A stretch of DNA of 64,000 bases from Cardinalis cardinalis (Eukaryota; Chordata; Aves; Passeriformes; Cardinalidae), in assembly GCA_014549065.1 (NCBI GenBank), contig JACDOX010000083.1, forward strand, positions 1,850,611 to 1,914,610, given 5' to 3'. The notes under the pieces were generated by a model. It had not been told where the DNA came from. It searched no databases and saw only the letters and a program-made list of their open reading frames with translations. The position numbers and the translations under genes were made by a program. Each line of letters opens with the position of its first letter. Positions within the stretch are counted from its first letter, which is position 1. Shown here piece by piece: positions 12,530 through 25,680 of the stretch.

Positions 12530-13440
12530 AAATTCTTTCGTCACACTTAATTATTTTTTATGTAAAATGCAATATAAATGTAGGTTGTTCATGGCAGTGT
12601 GAAGTCTCACACAGCGGATTCCCATTATAGCGACAAAAGCCTTTTCATTTTTTGTCTCATTTCAGTAGTGGTGTTATGAAATGTCCACAACCCATTGGAA
12701 TGACAATGTCTAAGTATTCAAAAAAATCTCTTAATATCAAATTTTTCTAACCTGGATTATTATATAGGGCTTTCATCTTCCACAAATAAGTAGTTGCCTG
12801 CACAACAACCAAATTGCCTTATGTAAATCTGCAAATAGCCAGCAAGCTTCTCTCTCTGCACATTACCTATGCATGCAAATAAGTCTTTTGAGAATAGCTC
12901 CATTTTCACTTCTACATATATATATGCAAGAACAGTCAGATTCTTGCTCATACTATCTAAGGATGTTGATCAAATACTAAAAGTTATAGGATTTTTTTTT
13001 TCCTTTACAAACACAACCAAAGACTGAGATTTGTGTATATAACTGTATATCACTTTCACTGGAAGCAGGAAGCTTCAAAAAGAACTGCTGCCAACAGGAC
13101 AACAAAGCTCATGATTTTAACCTTTGCCCCATAGTCTGTAAGTCAAAGATCAAAGTTTCCTACTTCCAAAGTTGTTTGCATACAATCATTCAACGCAACA
13201 CTTGCTTTCAAGGAATTTCTTTGTAAATACAATTATAATGTGCAAAACCCAGCAAAACAAAACAGTCACGTATGTTCATTTTGATTGAAGGTTAAAATCA
13301 TAGGTCACTCTCAGTTTCAGTTTCCTGAGGTTTGGGTTTACTCTCTCAGATAATAAAAATTATGTGCTTTGCAGAACAGTCTGCTACAAATAAATTTAAA
13401 AGAATGTTTAATTGGTAGTTTCTGGGAGAATGTGAATGTA
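12530..13440. promoter_or_regulatory. candidate conserved noncoding block
   Basis: This AT-rich, repeat-free stretch has several transcription-factor-like words. They include ACTTAATTA near 12547, AGATCAAAG (a TCF/LEF-type core) near 13148, and TTTGCATACAAT near 13176. No open frame of note crosses it. The call rests on texture and motif words, with no conservation data, and only parts of the block may be constrained. Confidence 0.22.
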
Positions 13441-15209
13441 AAAGTACTTACACTATGCACAACCTTGATATGATTTTAATAATATCTGCATAAAAAGGGA
13501 ATCTTCTTTTTACTTTCACCTATGGTGGGAAAGTCTGTATTTCCTCAGTAAATGTGCAAGAGCAGCAGGCACAAAAATGTTGTCTTAGCTCTTAGCAAAT
13601 CTTTTGTACTGGTGAAGATTTCTGTGGCTGTTTCTGGAAGTAGTGACTTAAGGCTCATTATATACTGCTAGCTTAATGCAGACAAATGTAGTAGGTAGTT
13701 TTTCACCCATCACCTTTAAAAGTGGATTGAATGCATTGTGTTGTGCAACCAAAGAGCACAATGCTGACAAGGACCCTCAATTGCTGCCTGTATTTTTACT
13801 GCTTGATTATCAGCAGAGCTGTGTGGACCCTGATGTCTCTTCTAAAGAACAGCAGCTCTAAAAGTGCATCACATCCTTCATGATGACATAGGCAGTGAAT
13901 GCCTATTGCCAAAGAAGCGTCCTGAAAGAGGACACAAAGCACTGGGGGTTTTTTGTACCGTCGGTGTCAACGAGCAGATTGTGCTTCTCTATGATGTTAA
14001 TCTAATTTGAGAAAACAGATTGTTCAAAACATCTTGTCATTGCTTATAGTGCTGTAAGCATAAATGTGCTATATTTTCAGAATGCAATTTGCAAGAACCT
14101 CAGTTTGTGTGTTTAAAATTNTGCAAGATTTGCAATAAAGTGTGAAGACAGTTGTTTTGCACTTGTTCCAGTGCCAGAGGGACTGGGGGAAAAAAGTATT
14201 GTCCAAACCCTATATTTGAACACTGTCTTTCAAGAAGCTGAATAAAAATTTTAAAATAATGGTGTTTTTCTATTTTATTTTTTTTACAAAGAATAGTTTA
14301 TCAAAGATTTTAAGGTGATTTAAGAGTAGATTGAGTTTTCTTCTTCAGATAAATAAAAAACTATCCAAATTCTAATACATTTTTGCTTTTCTTCATAAAT
14401 TGCTTCTAGAGATTTCATTTCCTGGCAAGTATTTTGTTCAGCGTCTGTTCACTGGATCTGGATTTCTGCAAAGTTTTAAAATTTTTGCGTATCTTACCAA
14501 CTCATAAAATGTAGCACATTCCTATTTAGCACTGGAATAAAAAGTACTTAAATACCAAAAGAAGCTCTGGTATTTCTGGCCACAAGTTCAGCTATGAAGT
14601 CTATGAAGTCTTCCAGGGAAACTTATCCCAGCTAAATATCCAGCCCAGTTTTGCAGACTCAACAGATGTGGACTATTCAAACAAGCATCTGGACTTTTGA
14701 TGTTTACATAAAACCAAGTGCTGGTTTTCTGAGGTTCCCCAGATCTAGAGACCTCCCTGCACCTACTGACAAATTCTGACAGAAACCTGAACCATTTGTG
14801 ACTAACCAGTATCAACTGTCTGTACCAAAACCAGGGACAGAAACCATCTCTGTTATAAAACCTTTTCAGGGTGTTCAAGTCATGAGGGAAGCCTAGCATT
14901 TTGGCTACATCTCTGATTGCTATCAGGGGCTAACACTTCAGCTGGGACAGATGACCATTACACTAGTGACTTCCTAGATTTCTGGGTTGCTTTAAAGTGA
15001 ATTTATCACTTACTGAATAACAATATCCTCACAAACAAATTTTGGGAAGAAAAAAAAAGAAAAAGAGAGGTCTTTATTTGTATTACCAGGCTCTGGATTT
15101 AATTAATTTGTAAGAGTTGAGAAAAGCCCTTTTCTTTTTTAAACCAGACATTTATTTTTAACAAGGGATGAAATCATTGGAGAACAAAAACTGAGACATC
15201 TGTTGTTTT
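13441..15209. other. unique AT-rich DNA, no gene seen
   Basis: No exon, RNA gene or transposon is recognised. A small inverted repeat, ATAGGCA/TGCCTAT with a five-base spacer, sits at 13888-13906. A single undetermined base is at 14121. Confidence 0.5.
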
Positions 15210-15370
15210 ATATCTGTTTATTGTAAGTGCTTAAATGTGAGTTCGGTTTCACACACTTTTGACATTGTTGCTTCATTAATAATGATTACGTAATTGCAAC
15301 CACAAAACAAGCTGCAAGGCTGTAACATTTTCACTACTTATTAGCAAAGAACTCGAAACAAAAGACAGAT
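15210..15370. promoter_or_regulatory. candidate conserved noncoding element
   Basis: A compact repeat-free stretch centres on TTCATTAATAATGATTACGT and AATTGCAACCAC, with several overlapping TAAT/ATTA cores and an ACTTATTAGCA word. The homeodomain-type density is high for 160 bases and is what prompted the call. No alignment evidence is available to me. Confidence 0.25.
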
Positions 15371-18300
15371 CAGCAAGGAGGTAGCAAAGATTTTTGTGTT
15401 GAAAGTGGTTCATATATAGAATTTCATAGCACGATCAAGCTGATGAAAACACCTAATAGACATTTCTGTTAAATAATTTCATTTTTAAAAAATAAAAAAA
15501 AAAATCTTCGAAATGCACACTTATATCAGTGGAATTTTGAGGGAAGAAACCAGCAAGTCACTGTTGCTGTTTGACAAAGTTGACAAATATCATACTGTTT
15601 GAGTAAAAATTTTTTTCTGATGTTTTCCCTGATTTTGAATTTTTTTTCCCTTAACATGTTCATACAAATAATAAGTCTAATGATTTCTGAATGAGTTCAA
15701 AATGTAAAGGAAAGCACTCAGGTTATTTAAGCCACTGTAAAATTTTACATTTTTAAAGTACAACTCTCCAATACATCTTTTTTATTTTATCAATGTTACC
15801 AAAAAATGAATTTTTACTTTTTTTTGACTGTTAAAATCTTTAATTAGATTTTTTAATAACTTTCACTTTTATCACAAGTGGAAACTTAAGTTTCTTACTA
15901 GCTGCCATGACATGACCTCACCTGCACAGACCACTTGGAACATTTTCTTAATATATTTCCTGGGCGAGGAGGAGTGTGGTAAAGACAAAGTGTAGTGGTA
16001 TCATTCAACATAATTGTAAAAGGGGGAATGCTGGTATCTCACAAGTAGATACATCATAGCCATGTAAGCAGCAGAGACACCGTATCCCAGAGTAGTAACA
16101 GACCACAGTGTACACTATATTAACCACAGCTCTATTTTTACATACGTGATGAATGTCTTCTGTTTTTCTGCTTAGTATTTACACAGATACATACGTTTTC
16201 TACCCTGAAGGAGTCATGCCAGTATGGACAGTTGTTGTGGCACTCTGAATCAAATTAACAGTCAGGTTTTTTTCCCCCACATACTTCATCGGTTTCAGGA
16301 CATTCAGGCCTCTGCTGTATTGGCATCCCTTAAGTTGCCATGCCACACTGACAATATCTTGGGCACAAAAGCCTTCCTGTGCAGCAGTAAGCCCATAGAA
16401 ATGCACAGTCCATAATTGCAATCACAAATTTTAAATCAAATGAAAGCCAAGATGCTGTGGTGTTGTATCATCAAAACTTCGCAGGCTCAGATGGAAGGAC
16501 TAGGGAGGATTGGCAGGCATGTGGAAACAGAGCTGTAATAAAGACAAACAGGGAGTCTTAAAACTGAGAACAGAGAGCAATTGACTCTACTAATGGAAAC
16601 ACATGCAGTATTAAATAAAAGTATTCTGCACCTTCCTCATAAGGTGACACTTGGGAGGCCAGTCTCTCTGTCCTGTAGGGTACATTTCTAACACAGTGTG
16701 AGGGGGAAAACAGCTGAGTGATTCCAGCTCTGGTTAATGGGAGCTGTGCTCCTAATCCATGGTGTGCAGTGTGAAATATTTACCTATCCCTTTCCAGTGA
16801 GGCTACTTATGTAATTTCAAGGGAGGAAGTAGCCAAGGGGAAGCTGCTTTATACCAATTAAATGGAGAGGAATTGGATGGAGGGCAATTCAAAGCATTCA
16901 TCCTTATAGGGAGATCTGTGTTTAAACATCTCAATGGGACATTTTTTAATGAAGAACTAAACTGCACGCCCTGCGTATGTCAGAAGGGATAGCTGGGGCC
17001 CAGAACACTGAATTTCTCTCTCAGGAAGGATACTAGTGTGTAGTGTAGCTTCCTGCTGGGTGATATATTTACCTTATCAAGATCATCACAGAGAACTGTG
17101 TAAGTATGTATATTCATAAATCACTTCACCTCCAGACTATGATGGGAGAATGTTGTAAGGTTGGAAGGTTTAGAAAACACCTCCAAGTATCTTGAGGCCT
17201 TTCTCAAAGTTTATCAGATTCTGTCTGACCCTGAGAAGTCTTCTTACTCCTTGTCTTCATCTTGCTTTTAAACTTATCTTCACACTCCCCCCATTTCTTC
17301 CATTCTCCATTTGCCCTTGTCCCTCTTCAACATACTACAAAGCTGAAGCTCCTGTCTCTTACACATAAGCAACTCTTGTGAAGATCTTCAATCTCAGTCC
17401 AGACTGAAGGGATCAAATCAGAAGATTCTGGAAGATATCAATAGCTGTGTAACATTAAATCTCTGTGACCCACTTTGCTAAGATCTAAGTGAGTCAAAGT
17501 CGAAGTAGTTAACACCCTGAGGACCTAAATGAAAGTCTCACTTAGATATTGGGCACTTTGTTGCAAAAAACACAAACTCTCCCTTATGTTTCTAGGAGAG
17601 ACCTGGATACCATCTGATTTACCACTTCTGATGATGGTCCTGTGTATTCTACATATAGAGATCAAAAGTCTCATGAGAAAATTTTGAATAGAGCATGCCA
17701 TTACCATCAGACCCAGCAAAACTTTACTCTGGATATTTTGGAGTTAACAAAACAAAACCAACCACCAGCAAATGAATAGCTATACATTTACTACAAAAAA
17801 GTTTAGAATTTTGCCTATGCTTTCATTCACAATTGTCTAATTATTCTGTTTTTTCATGTAGACCTCCCTGTAGAAAACAGTTTAGATGCAACTTTTTCTC
17901 ATGCTGGACATAAATGAAACTCCAGCTGAGGCTACAGGCAGACAGATTTTAGGCCCACATTTTGGCATCAGTGTAGTTGCTCTGTGTTGGTATGGGTGTA
18001 AATGAGACCAGAATCTGGCCTGTGCCCTACCACTGCAGTCCCACTTGAGAGCTGAGCTAAGATTCACGGGTGAGGATGTGCACACATCTTCTAAGCCCAT
18101 TGGCTTGTCAAACCTCAGGTTACCTATATTTGGAGATTCTCTATCTGACCAGTAACAGACACAATCATCTGGTGTCGGATGATTGCAAAAAGTGACCTTG
18201 TACAGTGAGCTCTGGTACACAACTCTTGCCTCCTATGCTGTGTGTAGCTATAAAGATATTGGCCCCTTTTGTCTACAAAGTCCCTCTAGTTTTCCCAGGA

Positions 18301-20588
18301 AGCAATAATCAGAGCAAGAGCAAACTGCCAGATGCAAGACCCACAAGCAAATTTTGCACTAAGAGCTCCTGCCTGTCATACTCCAATGCCAGAAAAGATT
18401 TGCCACTGTTCTCACGGAATAAGAGAAGAAATAGCTACTGGATGGGTGGAGAGCAATTGCATAAGTTGATAAGGGTGAAAAAAATGGCTGCAACTCTGGG
18501 TCCTACCGTGTTTGCCCAAATTATATTTCTCCTGTGGCCTGCCCTTGTGTTCAGATCTGTACTAAATTGCCTAGGGCACTACTACAATCTACTCTCTCAT
18601 GCTCACTTTCTTTCTTCTATTCAACTCTTTCATTTGTTTCTACATCTCAAAACAAGTGATTCAGAATTGTGCATCCTCTCTCACTAGAAAAGATTCATCT
18701 TTCCTTGGTATACCCCTGGTTTAGAAACAGTATCTACTACCTCCAAAAAAAAACACTGGGAAGGCTGAGGAAGCAGAATGAATATGCATTTTTGGAAATT
18801 GCTAAGACAAGAAGCTAAGAAACTCAAGGAAAGACTGCCTTACACTCCTTTCCTGAGCTGTACTTGTCTCTCTCAAGAATTGTAAGACAGGGCAGAAGGG
18901 GATGAAATCTAAATGGTATTTTTGAGAAGGTTGCAATCAATGGATGTCCCAGCATGTTTTTGACCAATTTCTCNATTTGAGATCTTTGATTACTAATGCA
19001 ACCCAGTCCAGCTTCCATCCAAATATAATGAAGTGGAGAAGGAAGACAGACTTCCAGTGGAGAACAGACTACCCTAGGTTTTCTTGTAAAGCAATACAAA
19101 ACTGTGCTCACAAAAGGCAAAATTATGAGTGACCCAAGAAGACCATGAGGAATAATAAAATTGTTGGGAGAGATCTCAAGTCTTATAATTAAAAGTCGTC
19201 TGCATTCTCTAATCTCAAGATATGCTGAAAGGTGAGCAGAGCTATCTTGAAGAAATCCAGTGAGGACAGAACTTGCTCCCAATGAAAATTCAACCTACTT
19301 TTCACCAATTCATTGCCATAAGTTACTTCAGTAAAAAATATTCGACATTCTTTTCCTAATAAGTTTATTCTTGCTAGTGCCCAGTTTTAATCACCTGCCC
19401 TCTTTTAAGCTGAAAAGAATTTGTTCTTCCCTCGTGTCCACTCTGATACATATAAAACATATATATTACATACATTAAGACATATAAAGACCCACATTGT
19501 GACTCTGTCTTTCCATCTGTGGCAGACCGCAGTGCCATGACTGCAGGGCCATGAGGAGAAGTAAGCTATGGAGCCTGAGGTGCCAAGGGGAATTTCAGAA
19601 CTGACTTCCACTGGGCTTGGGCAAGAAGGCATAAATAAGTCTGTAATAACTGTGGAAGTATGTAGAAAAGTCAGAGAAGAAGAGAAATGGCAGTGTTCAC
19701 TTCTGGGCTCTGCTGGGCATGTAGGCAAGACTCACATTTCTATGCCAGCCGCACTGCAGGGCTGCAGCCACGACCTTCTGATCACAAGAAGGAGTTTTTG
19801 CAATGCAGGGATCAAACAATCAGTTTGGGGAGACGCACAGATGGCCACACCAGTCCTGTCCACAGCGGCCATCATTCTCCTGCTGAGTCTAACTCCTGTA
19901 AAAAAGACATTGCTGTCCTGGTCCAGGGGTCTTAACAATGCCACACAAGACAATCTTAAGAAAGATGTAGTTCATGCAAGTTTGTAACATCTGTATCTCT
20001 TGTTGATGCCTGTAGTCTACTCTGTACCAGATTCCCCTGCTCTGCTGCAGCAAAACTTCTTCTCCCTGCATGGGAACTTAAACATATATTTTTTAATGTA
20101 TTTCTTACCATTCAGCTATGGTGGTATGAAAGTGGATGATTCCCTTTTCTCCTCAGAACAGTAATTGCTTCAAAAATTGCTCCTCCAGGAACAACTGCTC
20201 CCTGTTCATCCAAATGCAAGATGAACATCAGTGCTTCAAGTACTCAGGTTTTCCTGCATCACCTCTTTAATATCTTTGTCATCTGCCTTGCTCTGTGTTC
20301 TTATAATCCCATAAAAATTATTCATCAATGACCCTACTTGTCTTGTGTCCTTGAACCCTGCCTCTCCCTATAGAAACTAACAATTTTCTCGAACAAGCAC
20401 CAGGCATGGGCGCCTCAAGTGCACCGCTCTGTGAAAAAGAGGAAAAAAAGAAAGGAAAGAAATTACAGGAATAAACCCCTTCCCAAAGGTTTGGAGGTCC
20501 AGAGAGGAGACATACATGCTATAAAGTGACAAAATATTCTATTATTGTCATGTGAAGAAATCTCTTTATCTCGTGAAGTGCAAGCAAG
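15371..20588. other. unique DNA, no gene seen
   Basis: Over 5 kb has no recognised exon or transposon. T-rich runs lie near 15600-15860. Two longer open frames, 18205-18687 on plus and 18824-19282 on minus, have no domain features and read like chance frames. A single undetermined base is at 18974. Confidence 0.5.
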
Positions 20589-22115
20589 TTGGATTGGTGT
20601 CACAGAGAGAGACCTCTAGTTAGCAGAAAGTCCTGGAAGCCAGCTCATGCTTTAACTACTCTCTGGAGTCTGGTTGCCCTCCTGGGAAGCCAAAAAAAAA
20701 AAAGAGAGAAAACATTTAAAAGCTGTCCATCGCTTCTCACTGGGAGCTGGCTCAAGAAAGCCATAACACAGCCACCATGTAGAAGGAAAAGCCCCAAACC
20801 TTGTGTGTTAGGCCACCTTCATCAGAGGCCTGCAGGAGTGAAAAGAGATGGCTTTCCACCACATATCTCTCACTCTTGGGGGCTGGTTGGGGCTGGGGAC
20901 AGGTCTGCTGGAGGGCATGGAGGGGAGACAACTCCAGCCTGCATGAGCCAGATGCAAACCCTCGGCATCCACCAAGGTTCAGCATATCCAGGGCCCAGGG
21001 ACAGACTACAGGGAAGGACAGGGAACATAAACATTTTCTATGTTCTGGGCTGGCCCTCAGAGGCATGTGGGAGACAAAGAGCACTTCCCAGGGGTGTCAT
21101 CCTTACGTGTCTGCAGGAGCAGAGCACACAAACTGAGGGCTATGAACCCTCTCTGTCACACAGGTTTGGGCCACCAGACTGTGTGCAGGACATCTCTGTC
21201 TCTGTGCTTGTTAGAGAGCCTGGTCAGGAAGAGGAGACACACAGCACATCCTGTCTTATGTAAAAAATTAGTAAAAATAATTGAAAAACTTCCACAGAAG
21301 CCACAACCTGACAACAAACCTCTTGCTGTCAACCCATCCCTTGTTTTGCTTTTTTAACCCTCAGCTAATAGGCCAACCACCAGAGCGTGTTGGGGTTCAC
21401 CTGCATGGCAAGGGGTGCTCTGAGTGACATGAGACCCCATGTGCAGCAGTGCACACACGTGCTGCGCAGGGAGCTGCGTGGGTGCTCGTTTGCTACTCCA
21501 GGCAGCGCTTGTAAGGGCAGCTGGAGGCTGTGCAGGGGTGCTTTGCTACTCCAGGCAGCGCTTGTAAGGGCAGCTGGAGGCTGTGCAGGGGTGCTCGGCA
21601 CTGGCACGTCACAGGAGGTTTGGTTTGGCAGACACAGGAGGGAGCAGGCGGTAGTGATCCTGCTCTCTGGTGTGCCCCACTAAGGACTCAGGTTGGAGAC
21701 TACTCTGTGCTCTTGTGAACAGCATTCTGTTGAGAGGCCTCAGACTTTGAGTTCCTGTTTGTTCCTTGCTTATGCTTCTGGCTGGTTTTCCTCCTCTCTT
21801 CCTCTGCGTAATGGTAACTTCCATTGCCCTGGGTGAAATGCTCCAAGGTGCCCTGCTGGAGGCCAGAAAGCCCTGCAGACCCCCAGTGTGGTGGCACTTC
21901 CCTGCTCCCATGCTCTCCTGCCCAACAGGAGTTGGGCAAGCATGTCTTGGGGAGCAACAAAGCCTCCATGGGCTTGGCTAAGACTACACAGAAGGGGCTG
22001 CAGGTTTCTTGGGCTAGATTCTATTCTCGCTCTGTAAGACACAGTGCTTGGTGTTTCTAGACATAGCTGCAGGGCAGATGTATCTGCTTGTCTAGTCTGA
22101 ACCCCACACTTGGCC
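20589..22115. other. GC-richer patch with the longest open frame; unassigned
   Basis: This 1.5-kb stretch is visibly richer in G and C than its surroundings. It holds the longest open frame in the window, 224 codons on plus at 20589-21263, plus many overlapping frames on both strands. The predicted 224-residue chain is low in family signal: no signal peptide, no membrane segment and no motif I recognise. Elevated GC lowers stop frequency in all frames, which explains the clustering. It could be an old unrecognised retroelement, a noncoding RNA locus or nothing. Confidence 0.4.
21489..21594. repeat. 53-bp tandem duplication, two copies
   Basis: Two adjacent copies of a 53-base unit start at 21489 and 21542. 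Each begins TTTGCTACTCCAGGCAGCGC and ends GGGGTGC. They are identical by eye, which indicates a recent duplication, or one kept uniform by slippage or conversion. The bases flanking the pair (GGTGCTCG) extend the similarity slightly. Confidence 0.93.
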
Positions 22116-22914
22116 TGCAAATACTATTCTCAGGCAGGCTGGAATCCCTTCCTTCTTTCATCTGTAAAATCATGGTGACACAGAGAAGGAGGTGGATAGC
22201 AATCAATTGCTATCGTTTTCACCATAAGAACCAGGGAGTGGCAAATATATTTAGTGGAAAGTATAATCAAAATAAGTAAAAGGTATTCATGTGAAGAGTA
22301 CAAACACTTCTTATGGAGCAGGACCAAGTCTGGGGAATTCTGTTTTCATATAGGATTTTGGGGTGAAGGATATTCTCTCTAAAACTTTTCAGATGTCTTC
22401 TAAAGAAAAGATGCAAACCAGACTAACTCTGCTGATCCACTATTGCCATGTGAACCTAACTGGGATAATTTAGACACTTTATTTTTTACCCAAGACTCTG
22501 TGAAATAATTGGATTAATTCAGAGCTCTGCTTCCTGCAGGAAGAAAAAATCAACAGAGTATGGTCTGACTGACACACAGGTAGGTGTGTGTCCCCTGCCT
22601 TAACCTATAGCCTTTTAGCAAAAAAACAGTCAGCAAATACATGAGTGGCACTAAACAATGTATTGCAGGAAGATGCAAGCAAGTTAATTGTCAAAATGTA
22701 CAGTGGTTGTGCTTTTACAGCCACTTTAAACTTCTCAACCAGTTTAGCAAAGCATTGCCCTGTAGCCCTGACATGAGGAGTCATTACTAAATGGTGTCTG
22801 AGCAAGCTCTTGTCTGCCTTCAGTTCATCTCTGAACTGCAGGGCCAAAGAAATTGTTCCAGCAACATATTTTTGGACTCTTTTTGATTGCCTAGCTTGAA
22901 TTTACATTCTGGGA
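22116..22914. other. unique DNA, no gene seen
   Basis: No exon, RNA gene or transposon is recognised between the GC-rich patch and the second AAGG array. Confidence 0.5.
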
Positions 22915-23197
22915 TGGGAGGAATGGAGGGAGGCAGGAAATAAGGAAACAAGGAAATGAAGGTGGGGGGGAGGAAATGAGGAAACAAGGAAACAAAGGGA
23001 GGGAGGNNNNNNNNNNNNNNNNNNNNNNNNNNNNNNNNNNNNNNNNNNNNNNNNNNNNNNNNNNNNNNNNNNNNNNNNNNNNNNNNNNNNNNNNNNNNNN
23101 NNAGGAAGGAAGGAAGGAAGGAAGGAAGGAAGGAAGGAAGGAAGGAAGGAAGGAAGGAAGGAAGGAAGGAAGGAAGGAAGGAAGGAAGGAAGGAAGG
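22915..23197. repeat. AAGG array with degenerate left edge and 96-base gap
   Basis: The left edge, 22915-23006, is a degenerate purine array of GGAAACAAGG and GGAAATGAGG words. A 96-base undetermined run (23007-23102) follows, then about 95 bases of perfect AAGG repeat. The left-edge words also occur at the third array (37720-37779), so the two share more than the basic tetranucleotide. Confidence 0.95.
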
Positions 23198-25539
23198 GCT
23201 CTTTTAGCCTCCATGTGAGGTCTAGAAAGTTTCATTATAACTTTCATTCAGCTAACAAACATCTGACCCAAATCAGCTTATGCAGCTATTAGGTCCTCTC
23301 TTCACTTTAAAAATAAATCCTCAAACCCCAGTTGGATACGCTTGCATGGCAAGGGAGATTTAATCCATACCAAGATTTTGGTCAGATATTTTTCAAACAC
23401 TGGCATAAATTTTTAATTTGGACTTTGATATCCAAACAGGCCCAGCTGTAGTCCTCCTGGGGATCCTTCCAGAGGCTTGGACTTTGAACAGGCTCTGCAG
23501 CAAACAGCAAAGACTACTGAAAATTCTGACGGCTGCTGCTGAATTACCAAGCCCTACAATAAACTGGAAATCAACACATCCTGCCACTTGGAGGGATTGT
23601 TTAGAAAGAACTTATCAAAGAAGAGCAAATGGAAAGTACATAGAGGCAGGAAATACTGGTGCATTTGTGTCTCCATCTGGGAAATATTCTAGGAATGTTC
23701 TCAGTAACACAGGATTAACACCTTGAAATGAGAAAAGCAAATAAACACAACTGGATATGGCTTCATTATTTGCTTCATTCTGTTTAGATTTTCTCTTCAT
23801 GTTGCATATACTATGTACCGTTTTCTTCTAGATGTGGGCCTAGATAACTATGTGTTAACTCTTTGGATTCTGATCAATAAAAAAACCTAAAAACTGATTC
23901 TTCTTTTCCTATAGCAAATCTAAATTTTCTCATGTCTTCCAAAATGTCACTTCAGTGCAGTCTGTGGCCAGCTGCTCTTTTGTGAGAGCAGCAAGTCAAG
24001 AACTTGCAACATCTAACATAAAAGACATTTTCCTACTGCTTTGGATCCAATACCCATTAGAAATGCCAGGTTTTGATATGCTAATATCTGATCTTATCAG
24101 CCCAAATTAATGCAACAGATATAATCCTTGCATCACCATTACAGTAAGTTCAGCACAACCTATCGGATCTTAAAGTTCCACTGGAAAGCTGGACTTTGGA
24201 TAAATAGGAAGATCAATGTAATTTCACCTTGATTAATTAAGAGTATTTTAGCCACTTAGGCTTGGATCAGGAAAATTTGACAGTTCTATAGCTGCCCAAA
24301 ACTGAACATCTCTGGATAAGTATATGCTTATCATTCACTGTCACTTCTAGAAGATGGCAGACTCTTCTTCTTTCATTAAGGTCCTAATGAATGGGTATCC
24401 TTTGGATTTATTGTCATGTTTCATTCCTTCCAAAACAGAAAGGAGTTTTCCTAATGGTGATTTTATAATCCACCATAGAAACATCACATCACTGTGAATA
24501 CAGCAAGACATATCATAAGACAGAATTGAAACATGCTAGGAAAATTACCGCAGGAGGTTGTCACCATCTTTTCTTCTGCTATTCCTGACTTTAGCCAACC
24601 ATTACATGTGTTGTATTTCTTGAACACCAAATTCACTGAAAAAAAAAAAAGAAAATGAAATTGAAGATGTCAGCTACCAAAAAAAAATTCATTTTACACA
24701 TAGGCTGCCAGATGGGGAAGAGCATCTGTTTTTAAAGACTCTGGCAATAACGAAAGGAACTAGAATCACTGGAGAATTAAGTTCTTGTTGCCACTGATTA
24801 ATACACAATATACTGTCAGCTTCTCCAGCAGAAAGACAACATATATCATTCTGAGAAGGGACATCATTTGCTGCATAGACCTTCTTGCTAAAACTGTTGT
24901 GTTCTGCTTATGTGATATGAGCTCTTATCTCCAGGAGCTGGATTGTGTCCATCAGCTCACTTCAGGGGTTCTGAAACAACAAGATATATAAAAACTTTTG
25001 GTTTGAACTTATCTGAGGAGCAAAAGGTTTCCTTGCCTATGATGGTCTACTGATTGCCCGTATTTTTGGTAATTGAGTTGGAAAAACAGGCAGCCTCAAA
25101 CCAATCTAAAGCATTTGAGTTTAAACCCTGCTTCCTCACCAGCTACCTTTCATTGAAGATCTTGATTTTTCTCATGAATCTACAGTAAAGAGAAAAAAAT
25201 GTCAGGTCTGTATAATGCAGGAAATTCCCTTGAAACAAGCCAAAGTTCTTCAAAATCTTGTAATGTGAAGAGGGCCAAGAAACTACTGAAAATGGTAATC
25301 AGGCTCTGCAAAGTAGCTGACTTTATGCAAAGCAGGCAAGTGCAGTCAAAACACTTACAGTAATCAATTGAAGTTGTTGGGTAAAGTTTTTTCCATGTCC
25401 CATAAATTATTGAACAGTTAATTTCGTCTTTGTGCCTGTAAGACATTCTAGCTTTAGGATGACAGCTTTATCCATTAAAGGGAGTGTGGTGACAGCAGTA
25501 CAGAGAGTGCTGAGAATGCAGGGAGAGAAGGCGCATTCT
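23198..25539. other. unique AT-rich DNA, no gene seen
   Basis: No exon, RNA gene or transposon is recognised. A 12-base A run lies near 24640. Open frames are short and featureless. Confidence 0.5.
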
Positions 25540-25680
25540 CAGCTGCATTACCACTGAACAATGCTGGGATACGTCAACATCTTAATCAATATGCGAGAGT
25601 CAATTAATGGGGAAGCAAGCACATGGCTTAAGCAGGATCTCATTATTAAGTTCGTGTTTCGTCCACCAAATAGGTGAAAT
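25540..25680. promoter_or_regulatory. candidate conserved noncoding element
   Basis: This repeat-free stretch contains CATCTTAATCAATATGCGAG, AGTCAATTAATGGGG and CTCATTATTAAGTTCG. It therefore combines several homeodomain-type cores with rare CpG-containing words in a CpG-poor region. Retained CpGs next to TAAT cores are typical of constrained noncoding DNA, but this is only a texture argument. Confidence 0.25.

Noticed and set aside
20589..21263. 224-codon open frame as a gene
   Set aside because: No recognised motif, no supporting splice or promoter context, overlapping frames on both strands, and locally raised GC that lengthens chance frames.
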